A stretch of 64,000 nucleotides of DNA from Thermovorax subterraneus (GCA_021608145.1 JAKIHM010000002.1:124001-188000); one strand, 5' to 3'; counted from the stretch's first letter, positions 35,751-44,319 are shown. Program-made: numbers and translations. The notes: generated by a model from the sequence alone, not told the origin.

Positions 35751-36290
35751 ATGGGACCAGGAACTACCGTCGCTGTTTCAGCCCACGGATATGGGGACGA
35801 AGAAGCTTTTGACTACCGCGCCCACAAAACGGGTCATCTTATTATAAAGCCGATGAACGGGAAGGAATTTTTGGAAATGCTTTCCGACGTCTCCGCGACC
35901 TTTGGAGCCATCAGTCTTATAAAAGTGTTCGCCCATTCCTATCCGCGGGGAATTATAATGACCAACTGGAGCGGCTTTTATGACGAACCAGGGCCTGAAG
36001 ATACCGCTATGGCCGCTTACGTAATCGATCTTGCGGAACTTATCAAAAAAGGTAAGATAAAATTTTCCCCAAATCCCCTATGGATGCTTTTTGGCTGCAA
36101 CTTGGCCGGCCGTTTTTCCGAAAAACTTTCCAATGTGGTCTCGGGCACTGTCATAGCCCCTCGAGGTGACAGCTACCCGGAAATTGCGATAAATTGCGAA
36201 ACCGGCGTATTTATCGCCGTATCCCGGTGGGAGGTCTTCATAAAAGGCAGATACGCCTATAGTCTCGGCAAAAGGCTGAGAGCCTGGTGA
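35751..36290 (+). CDS. Small protein resembling clan CD (caspase-fold) domains
   Basis: 179 residues, no signal peptide, and no family I can name with certainty. Two blocks stand out: a hydrophobic strand ending in FAHSYPRG (His62, Gly67) and a later strand ending in MLFGCNLAG (Cys116). Then comes VSGTVIAPRGDSYPE. This order (strand-His-Gly, about 54 residues, strand-Cys) is that of caspases, CHAT and DUF4347-type proteins, which also carry a 'YGC' near the second block. There is another HG pair at residues 12-13 (SAHGYGDEE). Cysteine protease activity is inference only. ATG with GGAGGTGG 4 nt upstream. It is followed in the same direction by a zinc-ribbon gene. Confidence 0.7.
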   Translation: MGPGTTVAVSAHGYGDEEAFDYRAHKTGHLIIKPMNGKEFLEMLSDVSATFGAISLIKVFAHSYPRGIIMTNWSGFYDEPGPEDTAMAAYVIDLAELIKKGKIKFSPNPLWMLFGCNLAGRFSEKLSNVVSGTVIAPRGDSYPEIAINCETGVFIAVSRWEVFIKGRYAYSLGKRLRAW

Positions 36291-36389
36291 AAAAACCGGT
36301 GAAAAACTTTCGGTCTGGATAGCGCCGTTTTTTTTTATTATAATAAATTCTGTAGCCTTTTTCTGACTTTTAGAGCGAGGAGGAGTGCG

Positions 36390-36752
36390 ATGTTCTTTTT
36401 CGGTATTTTCGGAATTCAGGATAGGGAAAAACACGTAAGAGATTTCGACGCAACGGTATGTCCGTCCTGCGGCAGGCTTTCACGGGCCGAACTAATAGAA
36501 GTATTCACTTACTTCCACTTTTTCTTCATTCCCATTTTCCAATGGAACAGGAGGTACTTTGTGAAGTTCCGGTGCTGTCCAGCAATTTTTTCGGTGGATA
36601 AGGAATACGCCGAAGAACTAAAAAGAGGGGCCGACCTGGATGTCTCACGACTCCACAAGGTATTCGGCCATGGAAGCTACTGTCCGGAATGTGGAAGTTA
36701 CGTCGACCCCTCATTCAATTTTTGTCCTTATTGCGGAAGAAGGATAAGTTAG
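36390..36752 (+). CDS. Zinc-ribbon protein
   Basis: 120 residues. The N-terminus (MFFFGIFG) and VCPSCGRLSRAELIEVF followed by FRCCPAIF are typical of the zinc-ribbon_15 family of unknown function. A second zinc ribbon lies at the C-terminus: CPECGSYVDPSFNFCPYCGRR. The hydrophobic stretch between them (YFHFFFIPIF) is short for a membrane segment. ATG with GAGGAGG upstream. The 3' end overlaps the 3' end of dapB by 4 bp (convergent). Confidence 0.85.
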   Translation: MFFFGIFGIQDREKHVRDFDATVCPSCGRLSRAELIEVFTYFHFFFIPIFQWNRRYFVKFRCCPAIFSVDKEYAEELKRGADLDVSRLHKVFGHGSYCPECGSYVDPSFNFCPYCGRRIS

Positions 36753-37504
36753 CAGCTCAGACTGTCTACGAGGTCCTTCATCGTATAGTACCCTGGCGCC
36801 TTTTCCACTATAAACCTGGCGGCCTTCAGCGCACCGGCTGCCAAAACTTTTCTTGAAGTTACCACATGACTTATTTCTATAGTTTCATCCTCGCCCCCAA
36901 AAATCACCCGGTGTTCCCCCACCAGGTTTCCGGCCCTGATGGAATGAATGCCTATTTCGTTTTTATCCCTCTTTTTCCTCTTTTCTACCCTGCTGTAGAC
37001 GAATTCAGCCCCACTTCTAACTTCCTTTATGGCCTCGGCCAGCATGATAGCCGTTCCGCTGGGGGCATCTATCTTTTGATTGTGATGTCTTTCAACTATT
37101 TCCACGTCGAAATCGGATAAAACCCGTGCTAGTTTTTGAGAAAGCATCACCATGACGAATACCCCCAGTGACATATTTTGCGAATAAAAAACTGGTATCG
37201 TCTTAGCAGCATCCTGCAGCAACAGCCTATGGCTTTCTTCTAAGCCGGTGGTACCCATCACCAGCGGAATGCGGCGCGACAGTGCATAATTCAACAAATT
37301 GTCAAAGGCGTGAGGATTGGAAAAATCCACTATTACGTCGGCTTTTTCCTCTATTTTGAATATGCTGTCGTAAATGGGAAAATCACCCTTTCCCCCGACA
37401 ACGTCAACACCCGCAATTATTTCCATGTCCTCTTGTGATTTTACGAGTTCCGCTATGGTTCTTCCCATTTTCCCCCGCGCCCCGTTTAAAATAATCTTTA
37501 TCAT
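36749..37504 (-). CDS. dapB: 4-hydroxy-tetrahydrodipicolinate reductase
   Basis: Second committed step of lysine/diaminopimelate synthesis, which also supplies dipicolinate for spores. It has 251 residues. The N-terminal Rossmann motif is GARGKMGRTI. Further signatures are FSNPHAFDNLLNYAL, MGTTGLEE, ERHHNQKIDAPSGTA (catalytic His/Lys region) and HSIRAGNLVGEH. ATG with AAGGGGG upstream. It is a stand-alone gene, not in a dapA-dapB-asd operon. Confidence 0.96.
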   Translation of the reverse strand: MIKIILNGARGKMGRTIAELVKSQEDMEIIAGVDVVGGKGDFPIYDSIFKIEEKADVIVDFSNPHAFDNLLNYALSRRIPLVMGTTGLEESHRLLLQDAAKTIPVFYSQNMSLGVFVMVMLSQKLARVLSDFDVEIVERHHNQKIDAPSGTAIMLAEAIKEVRSGAEFVYSRVEKRKKRDKNEIGIHSIRAGNLVGEHRVIFGGEDETIEISHVVTSRKVLAAGALKAARFIVEKAPGYYTMKDLVDSLSC

Positions 37505-37588
37505 AAAAAGTCCCCCTTAATTTATGATTGGAAAATACGTTAGTTAATTTATATTCTATCGCTGTTTTTAAAGTTCCTGCACAAAAAT

Positions 37589-37623
37589 AAAAAAGCCTTC
37601 CTTGCAAAAGGAAAGCTTTTTTA
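37589..37623 (-). terminator. Intrinsic terminator before dapB
   Basis: Near-perfect hairpin AAAAAAGCTTTCC / GGAAGGCTTTTTT (minus), with A and T runs on both flanks. It ends transcription of the 67-residue gene and isolates dapB. Confidence 0.85.
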
Positions 37624-37633
37624 AGTCACTCAT

Positions 37634-37837
37634 TTATTTTATCATATAATAAAAAGATTCGAGTTCTTCGCTGTCGACTCGCGGAAGCTTCACTTTTAGC
37701 TCCTGAATAACCTCGTCGTCAACTTGGATAAATTTATCGCCCAACAGGCGAGCGCATATGTTGATGCTGGCCAGGGAATTTTTATGGTGGGTCACAAAGT
37801 CCAATATTTCCTCTATTTGCTTCTGCCTATCATCCAC
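37634..37837 (-). CDS. Small hypothetical protein
   Basis: 67 residues (MDDRQKQIEEILDFV...), acidic-amphipathic, one Cys, no motif I recognise. GTG start with GGAGGTG upstream; it follows birA by 44 bp and ends at a terminator, so it is probably co-transcribed with birA. Two or three helices are likely. No function proposed. Confidence 0.7.
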   Translation of the reverse strand: MDDRQKQIEEILDFVTHHKNSLASINICARLLGDKFIQVDDEVIQELKVKLPRVDSEELESFYYMIK

Positions 37838-37881
37838 CCGAATGCACCTCCATCTATTATTGTAAACCCAAATACCCCTAT

Positions 37882-38862
37882 TTATTCCCTTAACGACACA
37901 TCTGCGCTCAAGACCCTTTCCACCTTGCCCCCATCCGTCTTAATCAATAATGCGCCATCGCTATCCACATCTAGGGCTATTCCTTCTAATTCGAAATTCT
38001 TACCAATTATCCTTACTCGCCTCCCTAGATTGCACGAAAGCTTCCTCCATTCCTCGAGTATCTTTTCAAAATTCCTTTCCTCAAGGACTCTATATAACTC
38101 TTCAAATTGTAAAAGAAATTCGGTTAAAATTTTCAATCGGTCTACATTTTTTCCGTACGCAAGTTTCAAAGATGTGGCAGTCTCTTTAATCTCATCGGGG
38201 AAATCTGCATTATTCACATTTATACCTATTCCTACCACCACAAAATTTATACTGTCCATGTCGGCGCTCATTTCCGTTAAAATCCCAGCTACCTTTTTGC
38301 CCTCCACTAAAAGGTCGTTCGGCCATTTTATCCGGCAATCTATCCCGGTGACCTTCCTTATCGCTTTTGCAGCCGCTACAGCACAGGTTATAGTAATCCT
38401 TGGGGCTTCATAAGGCTCCATTGAAGGCCTTAGAATTATCGACAACCATATTCCTTCTCGTGGCGGTGATACCCATCTCCTTCCCAGCCTCCCTTTCCCT
38501 CCCGTTTGCTCTTCCGCAATCACCAGCGTCCCGTGGGGTGCGCCATTCTGAGCTAACTTTTTTGCTTCATCGTTGGTGGAACCTATCGAAGGGTAATAGT
38601 AAATTTTGCGGGCCAGGAATTCGAGGCAGCTATTTTGTATGATCTCTTCCGGCAAAAGCAAATCCGGCGACTTTTTCAGGCAATATCCCACCCTCGGCAC
38701 CGAATCTATTTCGTATCCTAACTTTCTTAAATGGTTTACCTGCTTCCATATGGCGGTGCGGCTGACACCGAATTTTTCGCTTATTTCTTCGCCAGAAACA
38801 TAACTACCCTTCTTTGAAAGAAGAAGCAGCAAAAGTTCGTTAAGGTAACCATCTTTCATCAC
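37882..38862 (-). CDS. birA: BirA: biotin-protein ligase / repressor
   Basis: The 326-residue protein has an N-terminal helix-turn-helix (KFGVSRTAIWKQVNHLRKLG), so it belongs to the repressor-ligase type. The ligase domain shows IGSTNDEAKKLA, EEQTGGKGRLGRRWVSP (biotinyl-AMP loop), RIKWPNDLLVEGKK and VVGIGINVN. A C-terminal SH3-like domain follows. The start is GTG at 38862 or the adjacent ATG. No bio genes or BirA operator were seen nearby. Confidence 0.95.
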   Translation of the reverse strand: MMKDGYLNELLLLLLSKKGSYVSGEEISEKFGVSRTAIWKQVNHLRKLGYEIDSVPRVGYCLKKSPDLLLPEEIIQNSCLEFLARKIYYYPSIGSTNDEAKKLAQNGAPHGTLVIAEEQTGGKGRLGRRWVSPPREGIWLSIILRPSMEPYEAPRITITCAVAAAKAIRKVTGIDCRIKWPNDLLVEGKKVAGILTEMSADMDSINFVVVGIGINVNNADFPDEIKETATSLKLAYGKNVDRLKILTEFLLQFEELYRVLEERNFEKILEEWRKLSCNLGRRVRIIGKNFELEGIALDVDSDGALLIKTDGGKVERVLSADVSLRE

Positions 38863-38940
38863 GGCAAAAATCCACCTTTTCCCAAAGCTATTTTATGCTA
38901 CTTACTAGTTTAATTTACCTGCATATAATGTGTCAATGTC

Positions 38941-38970
38941 AAAAAACCTGCCGGGTTAGATTCCGGCAGG
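38941..38970 (-). terminator. Intrinsic terminator after the OsmC gene
   Basis: CCTGCCGG-8 nt loop-CCGGCAGG followed by six Ts on the minus strand. Confidence 0.9.
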
Positions 38971-38985
38971 CTCTTTATTTAAATC

Positions 38986-39426
38986 TTATTTTTCAATAAT
39001 CATTTCGCCGTTTACTGGAACACCTTTTAAAGTATCCTTTACGGGACATCTTTCCTGTATGAGCTCGTAAAGTTTTTTTACGTTTTCCTCCGGGGAATTG
39101 GAAACTATGTGCATTTTGTACCGTATCTCGGAAAAACCTTTCCTTACGTTCGGATTTCTCCCCAGAAAACCGTCCGGGTCCAGGTCTCCTTCAAGGTCTA
39201 CGGAAAATCCTTTCAACTCCACGCCGCACATCGGAGCGAAGGCGCTGGCCACAATGGCCATGCATCCTCCTAGAGAACACAGGAGCATCTCAACGGGATT
39301 CATAGCGGTATCGGTCCCGCCGAGGTCTTTAGGTTCGTCAACGGTAACCTTAAATCCCCTGGCGGTTCCTTCGGCTACCATTCCGCCCTTCCACTCTGTT
39401 TTAGCTTTGAAGGTCACTTTCGCCAT
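38986..39426 (-). CDS. OsmC/Ohr family protein
   Basis: The 146-residue protein MAKVTFKAKTEWKGGM... belongs to the OsmC family, whose members reduce organic hydroperoxides with paired cysteines. Here one Cys is in LLCSLGGCMAIVASAF (two Cys, about 50-55), and CGVELKGFSVDLEGD and CPVKDTLKG follow. This pattern fits the YhfA/OsmC-like subgroup more than Ohr itself. The start was placed at ATG 39426 (GGGAGG upstream). The frame is open 35 codons further upstream, but that part looks like leader. Confidence 0.85.
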   Translation of the reverse strand: MAKVTFKAKTEWKGGMVAEGTARGFKVTVDEPKDLGGTDTAMNPVEMLLCSLGGCMAIVASAFAPMCGVELKGFSVDLEGDLDPDGFLGRNPNVRKGFSEIRYKMHIVSNSPEENVKKLYELIQERCPVKDTLKGVPVNGEMIIEK

Positions 39427-39584
39427 AACGATACCTCCCGGTCTAAAATTGATTCCTCTTAAAAGGTTTCGGTCACCGTAAAAGGCGAATGCAATTTTTG
39501 TGCCACCCATCACAATGCCTTCCAACGGCACTTTTCACATTTAAAGTGTTTAATTTTACGTACGGTGTCTTTTATCTTACACAC

Positions 39585-39890
39585 TCATCGCTCATTCATG
39601 GCATCGTCCATGTAATACTTAGTATTTGTCTTTTCGTTCCCCAAGTAATGGAGGTTGGCGTAAATGTTCACCGTGTGCGCGTTTTTGTTGTGCTGTATTC
39701 TGACGTCGCTGGGGATTCCATCATCCTGGTGGTAATTGAGGTACTGCTTTAGTACGTCGTAAGCGTCTTTATCGTTCAAGTTATCATATATACTCAAATA
39801 TACATCCTCCGGAATTTCGAGGATGATGTTGTGAAGCCCGTCTTTTACCGCCCGCGTTTCCCTTATGGAGTTTAGCACGAACACCACCAC
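39585..39890 (-). CDS. Hypothetical protein, first unknown of a pair
   Basis: 101 residues; no signal peptide, no Cys. A polar, Asn/Tyr/His-rich C-terminal half (NYHQDDGIPSDVRIQHN, then VNIYANLHYLGNEK) looks like a compact beta-rich domain. No family recognised. GTG start directly after the stop of the upstream gene (TAAGTGG), with AAAAGGAA as ribosome-binding site, so the two genes are co-translated. Confidence 0.7.
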   Translation of the reverse strand: MVVFVLNSIRETRAVKDGLHNIILEIPEDVYLSIYDNLNDKDAYDVLKQYLNYHQDDGIPSDVRIQHNKNAHTVNIYANLHYLGNEKTNTKYYMDDAMNER

Positions 39891-40094
39891 TTATTCCTTT
39901 TCCTTTTTCTCTGGGTTTTTTACGGTCAAATTGTTAGGAGGCGTCTTCATAGGGTTTTCAATTTCGAATTCCCGGGAAAGCTCGTATTTTTCCGGTCTTT
40001 CGTCATCGAAAAGCTCACCTTTAAACCTCCTTCTATCCAACGGCGGCACCAGCTTTTCTTTCGATTCTTCCCCTTTTTTCCGAACACTTCCCAT
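39891..40094 (-). CDS. Hypothetical charged protein, second unknown of a pair
   Basis: 67 residues, very charged (Lys, Arg, Glu, Pro rich), probably disordered: LDRRRFKGELFDDERPEKYE, then PMKTPPNNLTVKNPEKKEKE at the end. No motif recognised. ATG 40094 has GGGGAGG 9 nt upstream. Coupled to the downstream 101-residue gene. Confidence 0.65.
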   Translation of the reverse strand: MGSVRKKGEESKEKLVPPLDRRRFKGELFDDERPEKYELSREFEIENPMKTPPNNLTVKNPEKKEKE

Positions 40095-40169
40095 TCGCAC
40101 TTTCCTCCCCTTTTTTTGTCTTCAATCTTAGTATCTTCAATTGCAGCGGTCGATATTTATGAATCAATT

Positions 40170-40197
40170 AAAAAAGCCCCCTTCAAGGGGCTTTTTT
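40170..40197 (-). terminator. Intrinsic terminator at the macrodomain gene end
   Basis: Hairpin AAAAAAGCCCC-TTGAAG-GGGGCTTTTTT on the minus strand; the gene's stop codon TGA lies in its loop. Confidence 0.9.
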
Positions 40198-40677
40198 CAA
40201 TTCCTCTTCCAGGTATTTTATGAACTCACCGCTCACGTCCATCACCGTAATGTCTATATCCTCTACATCGCCGAGAACTTCCTTATAAACTCTTGCCACA
40301 TCCTTTTTGGGGACGCCTCCGACGCCTGTTGCCAGCGCCGGCAGAACCATGGATTTAACTTTCATTTCCCGAGCTTTTTCGAGGAGCGACTGAAGGCATT
40401 TCCTTACTATTTCTACGCTGGACGGCTCCGCCGGCCTCTTCATGGTCACTGCGTGAAAGATGTACTTGGCTTTCAATCCGCCGGCGGTGGTAACGTAAAC
40501 GTCTCCCGGCCGGGGGTCGAGCTGGCTGCAGACCCTTATGGCTTCGTCTTCAATCACTTTCCCGCCGGCTTTCTTTATTGCCAGGGCTACGCCACCGCCC
40601 ATGGGTCCGATGCCATTTGCCGCATTTACTATAACGTCGGCCTCGGCCTTCGTTATGTCTCCCATGACAAGCTTCAC
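40183..40677 (-). CDS. Macrodomain protein (ADP-ribose binding)
   Basis: 164 residues. The macrodomain is shown by VIVNAANGIGPMGGGVALAI (ligand loop), YIFHAVTM and LPALATGVGGVPKKD. Relatives bind or hydrolyse ADP-ribose and O-acetyl-ADP-ribose. The GTG at 40677 is chosen as start: AAGGGGTG lies just upstream, and the protein then begins VKLVMGDITKAEADV as relatives do. A longer reading to ATG 40701 has no ribosome-binding site. It follows a 102-residue unknown by 17 bp. Confidence 0.9.
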   Translation of the reverse strand: MKLVMGDITKAEADVIVNAANGIGPMGGGVALAIKKAGGKVIEDEAIRVCSQLDPRPGDVYVTTAGGLKAKYIFHAVTMKRPAEPSSVEIVRKCLQSLLEKAREMKVKSMVLPALATGVGGVPKKDVARVYKEVLGDVEDIDITVMDVSGEFIKYLEEELKKAP

Positions 40678-40694
40678 TTTATCACCCCTTCGAC

Positions 40695-41003
40695 CTAACA
40701 TTTTGCAAGTTCGGACAGCTCTTCCAGTTTCTTTTTCCAGTAATCCCTCTTAGCTTTCAATTCCCCTATTAACTTCAGGTCGTGCTCGATGCAAAGTCCT
40801 TCCTGGACCCTGTTTTCGGCAAAATGAATGGCCTCATCAAAAGTTTCAAGAGCTCTTTTAAATAAATCTTCGGCATAACAAGCTCTCTCCCTTTCGTGAG
40901 GCCAGTTGGATTTTTTTGAATCCCTTATGACGGCTTTTAACACATCGAAGAACTTTTCCCCCTCCGTGTAAAGATTTATGGAAAAATCAAGATGTTTAAT
41001 CAT
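40695..41003 (-). CDS. Hypothetical helical protein upstream of the macrodomain gene
   Basis: 102 residues, mostly helical and charged, with Trp and two Cys (RACYAEDLF, ENRVQEGLCIEHD) and a C-terminal coil (GELKAKRDYWKKKLEELSEL). Not recognised. ATG 41003 has GGGAGG 8 nt upstream. Probably co-transcribed with the macrodomain gene. Confidence 0.65.
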   Translation of the reverse strand: MIKHLDFSINLYTEGEKFFDVLKAVIRDSKKSNWPHERERACYAEDLFKRALETFDEAIHFAENRVQEGLCIEHDLKLIGELKAKRDYWKKKLEELSELAKC

Positions 41004-41083
41004 TATCAAAACCTCCCGGCCGCTTTTATTTTATAATTTCCACAAAACTTTCAAAATTCCTCCTCTATTTTAAAATATATTTT

Positions 41084-43720
41084 TCACAGGACCGCACCCA
41101 GGCCGGAGAGGGCCAGAATCAAAAGCCACATTTTTCCATCAAGCGGCACGGTGTGAAAGATAACCTGAAGCGACGGCGCGTAGACAACTCCCAAAAGCAT
41201 TGCAGCTGAAATTATTACAGCCAGCGTGAGGAAAAGATTCGAGAACGGATTTTTCCCCCATAAGGTGGCGTTTTCTTCCCTACATTCAAAGGCAAATATG
41301 AGCTGGGACATCACCAGGGTGGAAAAAGCCACCGTTCTTGAGAAGTCTATCCCGGAACCGCTGTAATACCAGGATATCAGGTAGGAAGCCATGGTGGCAA
41401 GGCTTATAAAAAACCCCCTGTAAAATATTTTCCGTCCCATGCCGCCGGAAAAAATACCTTCCTGTCTTTTTCGGGGCTTGCGGTTCATCACATCCCTCTC
41501 GGGCGGATCCGCTCCCAATGCAATGGCCGGCAGGCCGTCGGTTATAAGGTTCATCCACAGTACCTGTATGGGCAAAAGCGGCAGCGGCATCCCCAGGAGC
41601 GACGACCACACCATCGTCAGCACTTCTCCGGTATTGCAGGAGAGCAAGTAACGTATGAATTTTCGAATGTTGTCGTAAATGATGCGTCCTTCTTCCACGG
41701 CGGATACGATGCTTGCAAAATTGTCATCCAGCAGTATCATCGCCGAAGCTTCCTTCGTCACATCGGTGCCTGTTTTGCCCATTGAAATACCTATATCCGC
41801 TTCCTTTACCGCAGGAGCGTCGTTCACTCCGTCACCGGTCATGGCAACCACATGGCCCTTCTTTTTTAGCGCTCGAACTATTCTCAACTTGTGCTTGGGA
41901 GTCACTCGGGCGTACACCGAAATATCATCTATACATTTTAAAAACTCGGACTCGGACATTTCGTCAAGTTCCTGTCCCGTTATTATCCTCCCACCTTTGC
42001 CCATCATGTTCAGTTCTTTTGCCACAGCCCAGGCGGTGGCGCGATGATCACCCGTTATCATTACAGGCTTTATTCCGGCTGCAAAGCACCTTTCGACTGC
42101 TGAAGCCGCTTCAGGTCGCGGCGGATCTATCATTCCCATCAAGCCTAGAAAAATCAAACCGGTCTCGATATTTTCGCTTAATTCCCGAGGACTGTCTAAT
42201 TTCCTGTAAGCAAGCGCCAGCACCCTCAAGGCTTCCCTTCCCATATCCTCGTTTATCCGGGATATTTTTCTTTTTTCTGATAAAGTCATCTTTTTAACAT
42301 TTCCACTTTCTTCTATACCATCGCAAAGTTCCAAAATTACGTCCACAGCTCCTTTTGTGAACAGGAATAGCTCCCCTTTTTGGTTTTTCACCACCACCGA
42401 CATTCTCTTCCGTTCCGAATCGAAAGGAATTTCCCTTATCCTTTTGTAAGTCCTTTCAACGTCATTTTTAAAAATCCCGGCCTTTGCAGCCGCAACCAAA
42501 AGGGCAACTTCCGTAGGGTCTCCGGCGGGCACCATCTCCTTCGGCCTTCCAAAGCCAAAAATTCCGGACTTTTGCTCACCAAGTTCAGCGTTATTGCATG
42601 AAACTGCAATCCTGAGCAGTTTTTCCATTGAAGGAGAAGTTTTTTTAAGCAGCCGGCCATCGTTTGTAATGAAGTCCCCTTCAATTCTGTAGCCGCTTCC
42701 CGTTACCATCACCGTTTCGCCATCCACGTAGATTTTCCTCACGGTCATCCTGTTTTCCGTAAGGGTGCCGGTTTTATCGCTGCAAATAAGTGTAGCACAC
42801 CCTAGGGTTTCTACGGCCGTAAGTTTTCTCACCAGCACATTCTTTTTCACCATCCGCTGAACTCCCATAGCGAGCACCATCGTGACCACGGCGGGCAATC
42901 CTTCGGGTATTGCAGCTACGGCAAGGCTTACTCCAAAAAGGAACATCTGGTAACTCTCCTCGCCCCTCAGAACCCCTAACATCGCGACCATAAAGCATAT
43001 CAAAAGGCAAAGGACGAGGAGCTTTTTCCCCAGGTCATCCAGCCGCCTTTGAAGAGGGGTTTGCTCTTCCCCGACGCCTTCCATCATTCCGGCGATTTTG
43101 CCCATTTCCGTATTCATCCCTGTTTGCGTTACCACCATCTTACCCCTGCCGCTTACCACCATGGTCCCCATGAATACCAAATTCGAACGGTGGATTTTCA
43201 AGGTTTCCAGCTCCCTGCTTTCTACGCTTTTTTCCACCGGTACCGATTCTCCCGTAAGCATGGATTCGTCCACTTTGAGATTTTCAGCCTCAAAAAGTTC
43301 CCCGTCGGCCGGTACTTTATCGCCGGTCTCCAATATCACTACATCGCCCGGCACCACCTCTTTAGCCGGGATTACCTTTATCTGACCATCGCGCACTACC
43401 CGGGCTACGGGAGCCGCCATTTCTTTTAAAGCCTCTAGAGCTCTTTCGGTGCGGTATTCCTGTATGAACCCCATAAAACCGTTTAATACGATAATTGCAG
43501 TGATGGCCGCAGCATCGGCCATCTCGCCCAAAAAATACGATATTATTGTGGCTCCTAAAAGCACCAGGGTGATGGTGCTCTTAAACTGGTTGATGAAAAG
43601 GATTGCGGGTGATTTTTTCCGACTTTCATGGATTACATTTTCTCCGAAGAGTTTTTTCTTTAAAGGTATCTCCCTGCTTGACAAACCTCTTTTTAGATCG
43701 GTGTTCCACGATGCCGTCAT
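41084..43720 (-). CDS. Calcium-transporting P-type ATPase (PMA1/SERCA-like)
   Basis: The 878-residue P2-type ATPase has an N-terminal cation_ATPase_N region and the actuator motif MLTGESVPVEKS. The phosphorylation loop is CSDKTGTLTENRMTV, and the hinge is MTGDGVNDAPAVKEADIGI. About ten membrane segments are present. Helix 4 reads AIPEGLPAVVTMVLAMG and helix 6 LITDGLPAIALGAD, both fitting Ca2+ transporters. Start ATG 43720 has GGAGGG upstream. It is monocistronic. Ca2+ specificity is inferred from helix 4 and 6 residues. Confidence 0.95.
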   Translation of the reverse strand: MTASWNTDLKRGLSSREIPLKKKLFGENVIHESRKKSPAILFINQFKSTITLVLLGATIISYFLGEMADAAAITAIIVLNGFMGFIQEYRTERALEALKEMAAPVARVVRDGQIKVIPAKEVVPGDVVILETGDKVPADGELFEAENLKVDESMLTGESVPVEKSVESRELETLKIHRSNLVFMGTMVVSGRGKMVVTQTGMNTEMGKIAGMMEGVGEEQTPLQRRLDDLGKKLLVLCLLICFMVAMLGVLRGEESYQMFLFGVSLAVAAIPEGLPAVVTMVLAMGVQRMVKKNVLVRKLTAVETLGCATLICSDKTGTLTENRMTVRKIYVDGETVMVTGSGYRIEGDFITNDGRLLKKTSPSMEKLLRIAVSCNNAELGEQKSGIFGFGRPKEMVPAGDPTEVALLVAAAKAGIFKNDVERTYKRIREIPFDSERKRMSVVVKNQKGELFLFTKGAVDVILELCDGIEESGNVKKMTLSEKRKISRINEDMGREALRVLALAYRKLDSPRELSENIETGLIFLGLMGMIDPPRPEAASAVERCFAAGIKPVMITGDHRATAWAVAKELNMMGKGGRIITGQELDEMSESEFLKCIDDISVYARVTPKHKLRIVRALKKKGHVVAMTGDGVNDAPAVKEADIGISMGKTGTDVTKEASAMILLDDNFASIVSAVEEGRIIYDNIRKFIRYLLSCNTGEVLTMVWSSLLGMPLPLLPIQVLWMNLITDGLPAIALGADPPERDVMNRKPRKRQEGIFSGGMGRKIFYRGFFISLATMASYLISWYYSGSGIDFSRTVAFSTLVMSQLIFAFECREENATLWGKNPFSNLFLTLAVIISAAMLLGVVYAPSLQVIFHTVPLDGKMWLLILALSGLGAVL

Positions 43721-43788
43721 TTTTCTTCCCTCCAAGCAATGATCCACTTTAAATTTATTCCGGCATTTTGAAGGTTATGTCTCTTCCT

Positions 43789-44319
43789 TTAGTCAAACAA
43801 TCGTTTTACTATGTATACCGATGCCAGCAGGCTTGCAAAATCCGCCATAATTCCCACGGGAACGGCGTACCTCGTCTTTTTGATGCCTACCGAACCAAAA
43901 TAGATGGCTATTATATAAAAAGTGGTATCGGTAGACCCCATCATCGTGGACGCCAGCCTTCCCATGTACGAATCTGGACCGTAGGTGTCAAAAATTTCTA
44001 CCATCATGCTAAGTGCCGCCGGGCCCGACAGGGTTCTCACTATAGACAAGAAGAGGGCATCGGCCGGAATCTCCAAAAGCCGGATGACAGGATTTAAAAC
44101 TTTCACCATCAAATCTACGGCTCCCGATTCCCTAAAGATGCTGACGGCAACGTAAATCCCCAAAAGATAGGGAACAAGCTTTACGGCAAGCTGCAAACCT
44201 TCCTGGGCTCCTTGTGTAAACACTTCAAATACCCTGACGTTATTTATCAAACCGTGTAAAAAGACCGCCGCCATCACAACGGGAATTATCCAGGAAGAAA
44301 TCGAAATTTGCTCCGCCAA
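43789..44319 (-). CDS. spmB: Spore maturation protein B
   Basis: Membrane protein required with SpmA for spore core dehydration and heat resistance. It has 176 residues from TTG 44319 (AAAGGGGG 8 nt upstream). Typical features are SIVRTLSGPAALSMMVEIF, MGRLASTMMGSTDTTFYI and SVGIKKTRYAVPVGI. It is 5 bp downstream of spmA. A longer reading frame to 44523 is an artefact within spmA. Confidence 0.95.
   Translation of the reverse strand: MAEQISISSWIIPVVMAAVFLHGLINNVRVFEVFTQGAQEGLQLAVKLVPYLLGIYVAVSIFRESGAVDLMVKVLNPVIRLLEIPADALFLSIVRTLSGPAALSMMVEIFDTYGPDSYMGRLASTMMGSTDTTFYIIAIYFGSVGIKKTRYAVPVGIMADFASLLASVYIVKRLFD

Noticed and set aside
39427-39531. 35-codon upstream extension of the OsmC-family protein
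   Set aside because: The frame is open but composition is unlike the family, and GGGAGG precedes the internal ATG. It is probably untranslated leader.
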